Part shown: in pieces, positions 36,528-49,529 of the stretch
How positions within the stretch are numbered: position 1 is the first letter of the stretch
Layout: each line of letters begins with the position of its first letter
Origin: Lunularia cruciata
Lineage: Eukaryota > Streptophyta > Marchantiopsida > Lunulariales > Lunulariaceae
Assembly: GCA_948567375.1 (NCBI GenBank)
Contig: OX419755.1
Location: forward strand, 50,783,001 to 50,847,000
DNA length: 64,000 bases
Reading direction: 5' to 3'
Program-made: the position numbers and the translations under genes
Notes under the pieces: model-generated
Told to the model about the DNA's origin: nothing
Seen by the model: the letters and a program-made list of their open reading frames with translations, nothing else
The model's database searches: none

Positions 36528-38689
36528 TCGTGAAGACCCAACATTAAGTCTTCGCTCTGTGTATATCGTAGGCGCAAAAGAAAGAGTGACAGGGAGGGAG
36601 AGAACCAGGGAAAGGAAGAAGCACATGAAGATGATGAGGGTTATTGTAGGTCCACAAACGCGCGGTTGTTGTCACGTTTGCGAACGTTCCCAACAGTGAA
36701 AATACACTATGAGTGTATTAATCCCGACAGGAAGGCAACATCTTATTTTTTGCTTCATTAGGTAGTTCACGATTCGAAGAACGGACAGAAGTTTGACTGG
36801 CCATGTAGTAGAGAAGAGCCCCAAGATTAGTTCACCGCTCCCGAGGCGAGCACATTGCCGCCCAGGAGAGATGGACTTTAGTACGTCCTTATTCTATGTG
36901 CATGCTCACTACGTCGGGTTGCTGGGTCGCCTGGTAACAAGGAACCAGATAAATGCCTTAGTAAACTAGCAACCTGCTATACATCGTTGAAGTAAACGAG
37001 TTGCGGATTCGGAGCTACGGCGAGTAAACCGGAAGGTGAGCATGCCCCTGGTAAGAGTTGATTTCTTGGAACAGTGAACTTTATAGCACTTCGTATCTGC
37101 CAATGTAACAATGAGGTTTTCAGTTGAGTCTTCCGGGCCTCTGTTCTCCAATGCGATCTGAGATCCAAATTCTCACTCCTAACCGTTTCGAGCGATCCAC
37201 TTTAATAACTTGCTGCAAAATTCGGAGCACCGTAGCATATCAGCACTGTTTATGTCCACGAGCTGCCTTCGTGCACTATGAATAGCAGTACTACTGTAAG
37301 CAAAGCTAGTCTCAAAGCAGCTCACGTCTGTACATCAGCTGAAGGCACAGCATTATGGAAACGCTGACTGATGGACGAAATGTTTTAACACTCGGACGAA
37401 GACCTCTTGTTACTTAGTAGTTATCAACTTTCTTGCCGTAGCCTGTTTAACTAGGGAGGCCGTCGCGATATACGTGCATGTTCTTAACTTGTCATCAGTT
37501 TTCTCCAAGCTCCTTGCATCACTTAGCGAATGACATTGTCTCGACACTAACTTTATTGTAGAATGCAAACCTACGTCTCCGATCAATCACTGCTGGTCGC
37601 TGCACTGTCTCCCTACGGCTAAGGCTCCGCTTCAGTGGAACAATCAGCTGGTTCTGGAGAAAAGAGCGCACGCTGTAGGGAAGGACTGATATAGACAATT
37701 CTACAGTGTTTCACGGTAGTTTTATCATGAAGTAACGAGCAGGATGAAAGTTATCCGTCAACACGCACATTAATAACCTGGGAGATAATTTACCCTACCT
37801 AACGAGAGTGAACGATCTCAAGCAAGACACAGATACATGACTTAAAGTGAACTAAGAATGGCAACTTACAGTCACACTAGCACTCACTCATGCCTGATAG
37901 TGAAGCGTGGGCTACCATAGTCAAACATTCCGTTCGATATCAAAGCAAGAATCTCCATATATACTTTATCGTTTCTCGCAGAATGTATGATCTCCGAAAT
38001 ATGGCCGACTTTGCTAACTTTGCTAACTTCATTAATTGTATTACCAATTTTTACGATTTTCAATTCACCGTTTTTCAACAAGCATTGCCCACATCTGTCA
38101 GTTGTAGCGTAGTGAAGAACCTTGTTCATACTTAAACCGACTCCATTTTTTTTCTTGAATAGATTATCCACTCGGATAGTAGCCTACTGTGAATTAAACA
38201 ATGTGTTCTTAAACATCCTAGATCTGAAATTAATAACATAGGAGAGGAAAGGATAAATAGCACTTAACCTGGATAAATTAAATGTCAATTAGCTTGAGAA
38301 CTTTTAACTTAGGTTTAAGAACAAATAGAGAATAATAAAATTAACCACTTGATTTTAGGAAAAAAAACTTAATTACTTCCTATTTAAAAAATGGTATGCC
38401 TCCAAACAGTATTTCGCATAAACAAAATGGAAATATCGATATAATAAAAATTCAAGGTACATTATTTAGTGTAATTTTTATAACCTATTAGATCCTGATT
38501 CCAAACGTAACATCTTGCAAGGATGATGTATATCTACAACAATATCTAAATTTCCTAAATCTTCAAGAGGTGAAATATAACTTTTGTACCTTGTTCTCAC
38601 TTATTATATTATGAAATTATGGAAATAGATAGATAGGAAATTTTGAAATCTTAGAAAGATGAACTACCTTTTCTCATGCTCGTCTCCTC
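36528..38689. other. Expansin 3' flank and intergenic DNA
   Basis: Mixed composition to about 37900, then AT-rich. ORFs are short and none is recognisable. A polyadenylation site cannot be fixed from sequence. Confidence 0.5.
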
Positions 38690-38849
38690 ATTTATTCAAA
38701 ATAATCATCTTTTGATCTAGAAAAGAATGGAAACATTCTCTAGCAGCAACCAAGTATGCTTGTTTAACAATAAGGATTACTAGGGTATGCACCTTGCATC
38801 ATCCCCAGGGTTTACCTTAACATGCGAGTTTAGTAATAGAATGCAATTT

Positions 38850-38881
38850 CCGGTCGTTGGGGTCATAACCTGAACGACCGG
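38850..38881. repeat. Stem-loop CCGGTCGTT / AACGACCGG
   Basis: Nine-base perfect arms (38850-38858 and 38873-38881) with a 14-base loop, inside copy 2 of the duplicated fragment and next to the telomeric repeats. It is absent from copy 1. Confidence 0.85.
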
Positions 38882-38887
38882 TAAGAG

Positions 38888-38932
38888 TTTAGGGTTTAGG
38901 GTTTAGGGTCTAAACCCTAAACCCCTAAACCC
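38888..38932. repeat. Interstitial telomeric repeat, head-to-head
   Basis: Three TTTAGGG units (38888-38908) face three CCCTAAA-type units (about 38910-38932, one with an extra C), forming an inverted repeat of the plant telomere sequence. It replaces most of the hairpin seen in copy 1. Confidence 0.95.
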
Positions 38933-39290
38933 TATTACTAGTACATCTATTTTGCTTTCCGAGTCTCATGTTGCCTGTTTCTTGTCCGGTTCCAGAGGCA
39001 AACTTCACTGTTACTACCTCTAGTATACCTACTTTAGATATAATTGTCCGGCTAATTAAATTGAAAGCTATTTCCCCATTTTCAAGCAGCACAACCTCAT
39101 GGTGCTTGATATTCTTGCAACGCGTCTTGCCAAAGAATTGGATTGGTAAGGGATTTTCCATCACAACGTTGGGCCTAAGCCCAACCTGCCCCATACACGC
39201 AGTCAACCTTCCCACCAATTTGCCTTGAAGATTTTGAATAACTCTTTGTTCAAACACCTTTAAATTCTTATTGACACTCATGGAAAGCAT

Positions 39291-41328
39291 AAGAGTATGA
39301 GAAGAAACAGAGTAAGTTGTTAGAGCTAAAAAAAAGAATTAAAAGTTGCTTGGACTATATGGACAAAGCCTGTAAATATCTTAGGTTACCTAAACACTAT
39401 TATATTTTTATCTCAAAGCAGACATCTGGTCCTGCAAAAGTGTCTCCACACACATATATGTAAGCAGATGTGACTTAAAACACTCAAATGAATCTTGTTT
39501 CTATTCATGTCGCCAGTTTCTGTCGTCCGGCTTCCGAGGCAGGTTGGGGACGACTAACGGAGAGTATGGACTATGAACGGGGAAGACAGACTATACTACC
39601 TACAATTTTACTATAGGGACCTACCCTTTTACAATAGGCAACAATCACCTTTAAAAGGTAAGTAAGATTGGACTCTAAATCTCACTGATACTTAATATCA
39701 CAACAAAATTGCAAATCTTGGTCACCTTGGACAAAATATAACAGTTTATTATCATTATAAAAAGAAACTCTAACGCCTATATTTTTTTTTATCGACATAG
39801 GATATTTTTGAAAAAATAAATGTTTTCATTCCTTAATAAAACCTCAATAAAATTATCATAAGATTCTAACAAAAAGTGAATTACTACTATCCAAATTTGA
39901 CATTTGACTTCATCTTTCAAGATGTCAATAGAAAATCAATCAAAGATTAAGTATTTTTCATCATTTTATACAAGAGAAAACCAAAAATAATAAATACTCA
40001 CCTCAAAACTTGTAGAAAATTATATTTATGGTGTGAATTTAGGTATAAGTGTGATAAGTGTGAATGAGATAGAAAATAGTTATTTATTAAATATTCATTC
40101 AGATTTAATAATTTGAATTTGAATTTCTAAATATGGTTTTTCATGTTTTTAACTGTGGTTTTAATTTCCATTCGGATATCTTGCATTAAGAAGGTCAAAG
40201 TTGAAAGACAAAAGTGTGATTAGAAGTGAAGAGAAATGTAGCATTTGGGATTTATTATTATTATATCCTATTCAACATCTTGGGATGGACTGCCCTAGAA
40301 AAGAGGACAGTATCACCTCATAAAAAAACAAAAATCAATCTCATTACAAATTTATTCCAAATTATTCTTGAAGGTGGTGGTTCATTCTATTCCAAAGGTC
40401 CCTTCATGCCAAAAAATACTACTCTGAATTGTATATTACCCTTAACCCCAAAAGAATCCTTGTATTGATTAATTGACCCACATTTTGTTTTTGTAGTACA
40501 TTTAATGTGCCAAGTCACCCTTAACCATTCAATATTTGCATTGCTTATTTAGAACTCCAAGGATCAAACACCCTATATAGGTGTGAAGATCTTCCTATAC
40601 TCAAGCACATGCATTCCAACTACAAGGTTCCTCATCAATACTCAACAAAGTAATTAAATTGATTACTCAATGTGTAGAAAAACAACAATAGAGAGTTGAA
40701 TGGTCTCATTGCTAATTCTTTGATTACCAAAAAGTGAACCTATATCACATTGTGTTGAAGCCCTATATACATTTTACTACTTCTCAACAAAGAGACTCAT
40801 TGGTTAAGTGAAAAATTGGAAATCTACTAATTAGATTTGCATCATCCATCACTAAACATATATAATTATCTTACCTTATCCTAATGTAGTTTAATTCAGT
40901 ATCTTCCACATGTTAAGGAAGGTGTGAGGTCTCTCTTGATTATGACTTGCAAAATTACCCATCCTTTGACTTACAATCCCAAAGGTCTTCAACTACAAGA
41001 GGTTTCTACCACCACAAAGGGATTCTATGCCAAAGGTCTTCCTCTACTAAGGTGTCTTCCACTATGAAGGCCTTCCACACCATGGTTCACCTATACTTAG
41101 AATATTTACATTTATCAAAGTCTTTGGCTACACATGACCTACCGCTTAAAGGTCTCTAACTACCAATCAAGATCTTTGGCTACATTACTATGAAGAGCTA
41201 CCTTTGCATCTAAAACTTTTAATTAGCATATCTATCTTCTCCTTGTAGTATGTGACTTGAAAAGTAGAGTATCTATTGGTTTGGAAAATTTCTTGTTGGT
41301 ATGGTCTTGTAGTCAAACCACCAACTGA
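39291..41328. other. AT-rich intergenic DNA
   Basis: No recognisable gene. From about 40930 to 41170 loosely repeated AAAGGTCTTC/CCACTA phrases give a degenerate repetitive texture. Confidence 0.45.
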
Positions 41329-42138
41329 TCAAATTGTTCTTTCAATTAGACCTTTGTTTCTAGAGTCTACATTTATAGCTTTAGCTTGTGGAGTTTGGTA
41401 CAATGTGGCCTTACTTCTATTGACTTGTTTGTGAAGCACACTTGTTGGTCCTTTGTCTCTTCCATTTGTTGGAGTATCTTTGTCTTCTCCTCTATTAGGC
41501 CAATGAAAATTGCATATAGTTTGGCCATGAATTCTTCCCTCATCTAGCCTCCTTCTCCTCATCCTTCTTCTTCAATTCATCTTGTACTTATTGAGATGAA
41601 GATTCACTTTGGTGTGGTAGTTATTCCATTGCACCTCTATTTTTACCATGCTCACATTGGTTGGATCTAATTTTCTTTGGATGCTAGCTACCTCATCTTG
41701 AGCATTCAATTATTCCTCAAACTCTTGCTGCTTTTGATTTTGCTCAAGCCAAAGAACTCTAAATTCTCCTTGCAACTTTTTGATGTCTCTTTTTGTTGTA
41801 TTAGAAGTGAAGTAGTCTACATCTTTGCCTCAAAGTTCTCATGCATTAGAGCATTGATTTTCTTGGCATCCTCCTTGTACTTGCTCCACATCTTCTCAAT
41901 TTTTTCTTTTGCCTTGGCTTGCTTTTCCTTTCTTGAGTAGGAGTACTTATGAAGTCTTTGTACAAGAGAGGTACAATTGGTGACATATGGGTAGAAGTCT
42001 TGATAAATTGGAAAAATCTACTCCATCAGCTCCAAGACTGGTCCCACTTAATCTATAACAAACTCTAATCACTCTACTTTTTGGGTTGGGCATTCTTAGA
42101 GTTGGAAGAATAGTACATCCATCACTACTGGTATTTCA

Positions 42139-42199
<61 letters not shown>

Positions 42200-43203
42200 T
42201 GCTATCAACATCATACATTATAGAAGAAAAACTCATATAGAAAATTAAACATGAACTTTAAAATACCACAATTAATAAATTCAATCACACACTCGACTTG
42301 GATTACAAATAGAACTCTCAACTCAATAAAATGCCAACAACATTCATTGATTACACTATCAAGCCACACCCACTCTAGCTAAGAGACTCCAACCCTAATG
42401 GTGCCACGAATAGTCTACCTGATGTACAAATGGTATCTCTAACAATAGCTATAACAAAAACAATTTGGTGGCCATTAAGTAATCTTGGAGCAACTACTAA
42501 TATAACTATGATTGCCAAGACTAACACTCTAACCTCTACACAAACTAGCTTTGGTGCCACAAATGTCATGATAGGTATTGCTCTTCAAGGTTCATTTCCT
42601 TTCCCTTTAATGTCAATCTTATCTTTTATCTTACCTTTGACTGACATATTCTTCTTCTTCTACTTTCTTCTTGTCCTCCAAAGGCCTTCCTTCTTCCTTA
42701 TCAATCTCTGCTTGTACTTCATCATTGAGTGATGGGCATTTTTCTTTGGGTGCTCTTTTTTCCTTATCCTTTGTAACCAAAGGTCTTGCTTCTTCATCAT
42801 GTGTGCTTTTGGTGCAAACTACACTTCTCACCCAAAGGTCTTCTTCCTTGTTTGCCTGAGGCTGCTGAAGCTCTTCTCTACTTGATTCCCCTTTTGCTGG
42901 TGCAAATTATGCATCTTTGTATTGCTCATTGTTCTCCTCTTCTTTTGAAAACTATCCCACAAGTGTGAGGAAGTTCTCCTTTTCTTATCCTTCTTCACTA
43001 TTGGTATCTTTGGCCTCTCTTTCCAAAGACCCCTTGATTACTTGATGGTTCTTCCTTGCCCTCTTCACCTTTACCTTGAACCTTGAAGGTATCACTCTTT
43101 TTTTCTTATTAAAGGTTATGGTATTACTTGCTTCTTCTAAAGATTCAAATTTACTTGGTTTTATATATTCCTCAATGGCCAATTTGTACTTTTGATACAT
43201 CAT
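41329..43203 (-). pseudogene. Relic of a charged, coiled-coil-type ORF
   Basis: On the minus strand 42985-43203 reads IEEYIKPSKFESLEEAS and KVKVKRARKNHQ; 42631-42831 is Lys/Glu-rich; and the strand between about 41700 and 41940 translates to a heptad-like, lysine-rich segment. Stops divide the pieces. The layout (basic-acidic start, coiled coil after) recalls the E-family ORFs at 56-63 kb, but I cannot show homology. The + strand ORFs here are leucine/serine-rich antisense readings. Confidence 0.35.
42142..42196. repeat. (AT)n microsatellite
   Basis: About 55 bases of uninterrupted alternating AT. Confidence 0.97.
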
Positions 43204-43499
43204 CCTCCTTTCAAGCTATGATGCAAAGACTTGATTTTCATAAGGTTAAATTTGATTAGACCTAATGAAAAATTCAAGTATAACATCAAGATAGGAATTA
43301 TCAATTAGGTTTCCTAGCACATTTGAGTAAGACATCTAAGAATAGTTAGTCCCAAGATAGGAATGTTGTCAATACAACAAACCATAGAGCAAGCTTTGGA
43401 ATAAGATATTCTTATTTTTTTGGTGTGGATGAAGCAGATTGCACAGGGAGAATCCCATGGGTACTAGAAGCCTCATCAAGCAATGCTTGATCAAATATT

Positions 43500-44800
43500 T
43501 TAAGAGTTTGTAGATGTATTTTTGGATGATCTGCCAAAGGGATTATCCTTTGATCATGGTATGCCCTTCAAGTTTGAATTATTATCAATAAGTACTCTAG
43601 TGAGTAGACCAATCTATTGGCATTCACCAAAAGAGTTGGATGAGCTTCAAAAAATAAAGATAAAGTTGTTAGAGAAGGATTTCATACAGCATAGTACATC
43701 TCTTGGGGGGCATCTATAATTTTTGTCCCAAAGAAAGATGGAGGACTTTGCTTCTATATTGATTACCGTTGCCTCAAAAAAAAATAGTGAAGATAGCATA
43801 TCACTTGCCTCAAATTGTTGACTTGCTAGATCAATTAAGTGTAGCACAATACTTCTACAAGTTGGATCTCCAAAACATATATTTGCAGATTCCCATTGAT
43901 AGAGAGGATTCCCAAAAGATTGCATTTTGCACAAGGTTTGGGCTTTTGGAATGGAGAGTTGTACCTCTCGGGCTCACTAAAGCTCTAGTAATCTTCATGG
44001 ATCAAATGTATTGGGTGTTGGATGTGCTATTGGATTTGTACATGGTGTTCTTCTTGGATGATATTTTAATCTATAGCAAGATGGAGGAAAAACATGAAAA
44101 TCATGTGTGAGAAGTACTAAGACAACCATGTCAATGGAAGTTTTATTTGAAGAAGTCAAAGTGTGTATTTTGGCAGAAGGAAATTACCTTCTTGGATCAC
44201 AAGATCTCATCAAAGTGGATCAAGATGGAAAAGGAGAAAATCAAGGTTATTATTGATTGGCCTACTCTAAAGGATGCCATAAAAGTATGGGCATTTAATC
44301 AATTTGTAAAGTTTAACCAATGGTTCATCTACTATTATGCTCATATGGCCGCACCATTGATAGACCTCTTGGGGAAGACCTCAAGCTTTCAATGGACCAC
44401 CAAGCACAAATAAGCATTCCAAAAGTGAAACATATGGTGTCTTCAAGACCATTCTTCAACTATAGTATCCTCAACTACCTTGTGTGATTGATTCTGAAAC
44501 CTTCTAACTTTACCATTGGAGTTATCTTGTAGCAAGAATTTCCAAATGAGTTACATCCCATTGCCTTTGTGTCTTGCCAACTAAAAATTGCAAAAATTAA
44601 ATACTTTGTTCAGATTGAGAGCAATAGGTAATGATATATACCACCAAGGTATGGATGCATTATCTATTGGGAAAACAAATGATCATGCAAATTGATCACA
44701 AACTCTTGTTGTATACATTACATTTGGAGAACAAGGAGAGTCAACATTATTGATGGGAGGAACAACTATTATTGTTAGATGTCAAATCTCCAATCATGAT
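43500..44800 (+). pseudogene. Gypsy RT/RNase H relic, A-type (element C)
   Basis: In + strand order: [51 protein letters not shown], then MVFFLDDILIYSK (active site, 44046-44084) and IKVIIDWPTLKDAIKVWAF. RNase H follows as GVIL, NELHPIAFVS and HYLLGK in shifting frames to about 44800. Wording is very close to element A, so it is the same family on the other strand. Gag, protease and integrase are not recognisable, and no LTR was found next to it. Confidence 0.85.
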
Positions 44801-47218
44801 GACCTTATTTGAAGTCTTTTACTTTCATCATAGTGTCACGTTGTAGTTTTCATTTCCTATGAAAAGGTAAATTGGTGTGGTTTATCTCCGTAAAGATGAA
44901 GTAGGTTGTATGATGGATCCCATGGTTGAGTTATTGCCATGTAAGCAATCTATGTACATATACACAATTGGCCACATAGATTATGGTCTTCTCTTCTTTG
45001 AGAGCTCTTATATATAAAGGTGATGGAGAGTTGGGAGGAAGGTGTGTTTTAGTTTGAGGAGTCTCGAGCGAGAAGACATTGGGAATGAGAGTTGTAGCAC
45101 AGAGCAAGAATTAGAATGTGGGAGAAAGATTTGACCAAGAGATGTCCCATGCTCCAAATCTACCACTCCTGAATCCTTTTCTCATCAAGCTTTAGATTCT
45201 ACACCGTGATGACTTATAGGATTGGATAGTGGTACGTTTTGGGGCGGTATTCACGGAGTCAATGATGAAAAACCTAGATCCTATTGTCCTTCTGGTACTT
45301 ACTTATGAGGAAGTCTAGGACTTGACAATTTATATGCTTTTGTAGATGGAGAAATACTCAATTTTGCTCATGAGCTTCAAGGTGGAGTTGTGGTGTCCAC
45401 TTGTCAAAAAGTGAAGGACTAAATGACAAAATTTTAGGAGATTGGGTTCCAAGAGGAGAAGTCAGGAATTCTTTTACCATCAAAGGAGTTTGGGGAGGGT
45501 ATTTGAGGAGAAGAGATCAAGGTTGGAGAGAGAAGCTAATATGCTATAATTTAGAGACTAACATTGAATGATTTGAGCTAACTATATGGGAGATATGATT
45601 GATTGAATTAAGGGGAGTAGAATTCATACCCAAGAGCACAAAATAGTTGATTTAGAGAGCTTTATGAGACATCTTCATGATCTATTAGTTGGGTTGGAGA
45701 GTTGAAAAAGTGTTTATATTGCTTAGTTCAAGAAATTTTAGGTTTTGGTTAATCTCAAATTAGATTTGGCCATTGAAGTTGGAGCTTTGGAAAGTGAGGA
45801 GTTGGTGATGAGATGTTGATCAAGTTTGAAGAATTGGTCGCTCCTAAAGTTGTGGTCTGAATCACCTTATGAAAACTTCTAGTATTGTTAGTGGCTAGGG
45901 TTAGCACTATTTTGCAAAGGTTTCATGTGAATTCCTCAAATAGACAGTTTAGGGTGTTGGATCAAGCATACTTGAATCTGTAGAGCTCACAAGTTAGCCT
46001 AGCTCAGGAATTGATCCATATCTAGGATTTGGGGTTGGATTAGTGTACTCAACTTTATAGAGGTTTAGAAAAGGGCAGAACTAGCTATTGTGGAAAGTTT
46101 AGTTAAATTTGGGTCCATAAAGAGTGAGAGATGATGCAAAAATTCTATTGAAAATACTATCATAAGCTCAGTAGATCATTTCTATCTTTTATCATGATTG
46201 AGTGTTAGTTCTCTTATTTGTGGGTCTATGATTGAGGCTTTTAGGTTGCTAGAGTGTTTTAAGGATTTATTGCACCTTTGATCCAGAAATCTAGGGAAAG
46301 CTATCTAGAACTAGGAGCAAACCCTAAAGTAGGGATTTCAAAATTACAATAACTACAAAAAGATTGGCCAAATTTGAGAGCTTGTTAGGGAAGGTGTATT
46401 GATTAGATTGTGGCTTATTTTATATCATTGGAAAGCTTATCTCACAAGCTTTCCATGGAATTCTAAAACATTGGAATAAAAATCACATAGAGAAATTTAT
46501 GCCCATCTGAGTTATAAAGAATTTTTTCATAAAAAAAACATATAATTACCCCACTTGGAGTACAAATTGGTTGAAGGCTCAAGTACATATTGGAAGAAGC
46601 TTGGAGTACAGGTTGAATTTATTTTGATGATATAGCAAGAGTGCTCTGAAGCTCAATTCCAACAAAAAGCACAAAGGGTTGTTGCTGAATTCTTGTGATT
46701 GGATACTCTCTATGCTTGCATGCCTATTTGTACGCCCAATTGGTTTGGATTGGTGTGCAGGCATTGCGCTTAGGTTCTTTTCTTCTAGGAGTGTTGTATA
46801 TTTCTCTTTGGTAATGCTTGAAGTGATGACCCATAGACCACAAGTGCATGTTATGATGATAGGTTAGGTTGCTTGTTACTACCCTACCTGATAGCAAAAC
46901 CTAGAAAGAAATGTTCTACTAGTTGGGTTCTACGCATGCTCAAACTAGTAGAGACAAGTTTATCAACAACCACTGATCTATAGGCTCCACAAATAGGCAC
47001 CTAGTGTGTTCCCAAAGAGAGAAAAGTAAGAATGATAGTTGGTGAACTCGACATGAAACTTTTGGGGTGGAGAGTAAGAAAGGAGGTTGTTGGTGGACAT
47101 GGATAGGAGATTAGACAAGAGTATAGGAGATTTGGGTGCTAGTAGCTTAGGAGAGGCACACACATTATAGTTTGATCCGGCTGTAGCACAAATGTTCCAA
47201 GCATTTGTATTATATATG
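44801..47218. other. Intergenic DNA between elements C and B
   Basis: No supportable gene. A TATATAAAGG stretch near 45008-45020 could belong to a decayed LTR promoter, but LTR ends could not be found. Confidence 0.4.
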
Positions 47219-47967
47219 TGTAATACCAATAATTAGATAGATGACCTAGAGATGAAATTTGGTTTGGTAATATATGGAAGGATGTTATACATGAAGGACT
47301 AAGTAGATAAGCTAGAAATATAACCAAAAGAGTACTTCTACTAATAGGCTAGAAACCGAAACATGCTTGGAAACTTTAAAATCAATAGCTAGGCATATGA
47401 TCTAGAGGTGAAACTTGGGGTGGTAACATTTGGAAGAATGTTACACATGATGGAGAATGTAGATCAGATAGAGGTATTGCCAAAAGAGCACTTCTACTAA
47501 GAGGGTAGAAGCCAAAATAGGCCTAAAATTTCAGAGGCCTAAAGGGATGAATTAGGCCTAAAAAATGTGTAGATTTTTCCCTCCAATGGAGAAAAAATTG
47601 GCCTTCTCCCCCCTCAATTTGTCTTGAGCTTGCTAAGAGCTTTCCAATGGTATCTCACCCATGTGATTCTAAGATTCTTACAAGAAGATTCCCTGAAAGA
47701 TTCTCTCTGGTCAAAGCCTATTTGACCAACCAGATGGGACCATGATCAACATGTCACCCATCCAAGCAAGTAATCTAAGGGTGGAGCTTGCTGACTGGTC
47801 ACATATCCATGTACCTAATCCTATGGTGGAGCTTCCTTGGAGGAGATCATTCTTGGCTATATAATAAAGAGAAGGTGCTCCTTTGGGGCATCAGAGGATT
47901 GAGGGTGAAATTTTTATTTTCTCTCTTGTATCTCTCTTGAAGAGTTCTTGTCCTTAGAGTATTTACA
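47219..47967 (+). repeat. Element B 5' LTR (749 bp)
   Basis: It starts TGTAATACCAATAATTAG and ends GAGTATTTACA, followed by the primer site. TATA box TATATAATA at 47858-47866, about 100 bp from the LTR end, implies a short R-U5. Facing W-box cores lie at 47709-47714 and 47722-47727. It is the reverse complement of the two solo LTRs. Confidence 0.93.
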
Positions 47968-47968
47968 A

Positions 47969-47981
47969 TGGTATCAAAGCA
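47969..47981 (+). other. Element B primer-binding site
   Basis: TGGTATCAAAGCA one base after the 5' LTR matches the initiator-methionine tRNA primer-site pattern with one difference. Confidence 0.9.
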
Positions 47982-48579
47982 AGTGTTTGAATCCAAGAGA
48001 GTGGATCACCACTCTTGGAAGAGCACAAGCTACTTAAATTGAGTAATTTAAGGTGGAGAGCATAGTGCAATTGCTAGACTTGGGAAGGGCTTTAGAGAGC
48101 GGATGGGATGGATACACCGGGAAGAAAATTTCCAACCTCTAGCTTCCCATTCTTGAATCCATTCCACATCAAGATTATGTACATCTAGCATGAGCAAACG
48201 AAAGTATTGCTAGTTTATCACTTTGGAGCAAAATTCATAGAGAGAGTCATGAATTCACCAAACCTGGTTTACATGTGGTGGGATACAAAAAAGAGTAAGA
48301 TTTGACAATCTACACTCTATTATGATGTTATGGATTTGAATGTACCAAATCCTCACCCTTTCAACATGCAAGTAGAAATTTGTTATGTGGTTAGATCAAA
48401 ACTGATGTTTAGGGATTTTGTAGTCCGCAATTTTGGTGAGGAATATTATCAATGAATAATGGCCTCTAAGGTCCCAATGGTAGTCCCCATAGTTTTTACA
48501 CCCTCCCAAGTGATCATTCTAACCTTCTATTGAAGTAGGAAGTAGCAAGTGAACATTGATTGTGTGTAAGGATCATGGA

Positions 48580-49400
48580 TCAACAATTACAGGCGTTGAT
48601 GCAAGGAATGAAGGGGATGTTGAATGAGTTTTGAGAAATCAAGATGACCATGGAAGAATTGCAAAATCAAGTATGTGCTGTCAAGAAGGATCAAGTAATG
48701 CAAGAAGGGGAGCCATCTCAACAACTAGCACCAACAATCGAAGTACTTGGAGAGTTATGCATGCCGATGACACCTATTCCAATCAACAACCAAGCCACAT
48801 TGTTACTATGAATGAAGAAGACATGCAACATCAAGCCTTACAAGGGACAATGCTCCATGAGAGTAGTGGAAAACTGGATTTCAAGAATGAATCAATACCT
48901 TCAATTGTTCACAACGGAGATCATTGATCATTTTGCAAGTATGTTTGCATGTATGTACTTGACCAATAAGGGTCTCACATGGTATGATGCTTGGGAACAA
49001 TCATTACTGGTAGAAAGAAGAGAGGTCACTTAGACAGCCATGCAAGAAGGGCTGCTCAAGATTTTCCAATCTATGGATTCCGTGCAAATGGCCCAAACTA
49101 AACTATGGGGGTTGAAGCAGAAGAATAATATACAAGAGTTCATGGAGGGATTTTTGGATCTACATGTCGCAATAACCGATATGAGTCCAGCCAAAGCTCT
49201 TGAAAATTTCAAGAGAGGATTAAAGAGCGGATTAGCCAAGAAGTAATGGTGCAAAATCCTTGTACTATTTTTGAAGCCATTCCTTGCACCCAAAGAATAG
49301 TAGGAGCGCTTGGAGGAGGGGAAGCAATAACATCGATGCAAAACTATTGGGCCAAGACACACCATTTTGGTGGACCAATACCTATGGAATTGGGCAATAT
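48580..49400 (+). pseudogene. Gag relic of element B
   Basis: Pieces in shifting frames: MQGMKGMLNEF (about 48598), a Gln-rich linker, then VENWISRMNQYLQLF, NKGLTWYDAWEQ, and NNIQEFMEGFLDLHV with LKSGLAKK (to 49246). This is the retrotransposon gag core. No zinc knuckle follows. Confidence 0.8.
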
Positions 49401-49529
49401 TTGATTAAAGGAAGATCTCAAAGGTAAGAGTTCCCTCTATATGTCATAAAGACTACATCTATTGGTAAGATAGATAGATGTTTCATGGGTCTAATAAGAG
49501 AAGTCCAATGGAAAAATTCCTAAGAAATT

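Larger units (their letters stand above)
38690..39290 (-). pseudogene. Duplicated gene fragment, copy 2 (family unknown)
   Basis: Minus-strand 38925-39290 is an open 121-codon frame starting MLSMSVNKNLKVFEQRVI and including LVGRLTACMGQVGLRPNVV, HHEVVLLENGEIAFNLI and FASGTGQETGNMRLGKQN. Further 3' on the minus strand a second block reads LIVKQAYLVAARECFHSFLD and ends at the same stop as copy 1. The two blocks are split by a spacer holding a stem-loop and a telomere-type insertion. The intact first frame suggests copy 2 is the less decayed of the two, or that a parent gene exists elsewhere. I do not recognise the family. Confidence 0.5.

Noticed and set aside
36225-36626. 133-codon ORF antisense to the last expansin exon
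   Set aside because: Shadow of the real expansin coding strand.
42142-42196. (AT)n tract as an origin or cruciform element
   Set aside because: A plain dinucleotide microsatellite explains it; nothing nearby supports a specific role.
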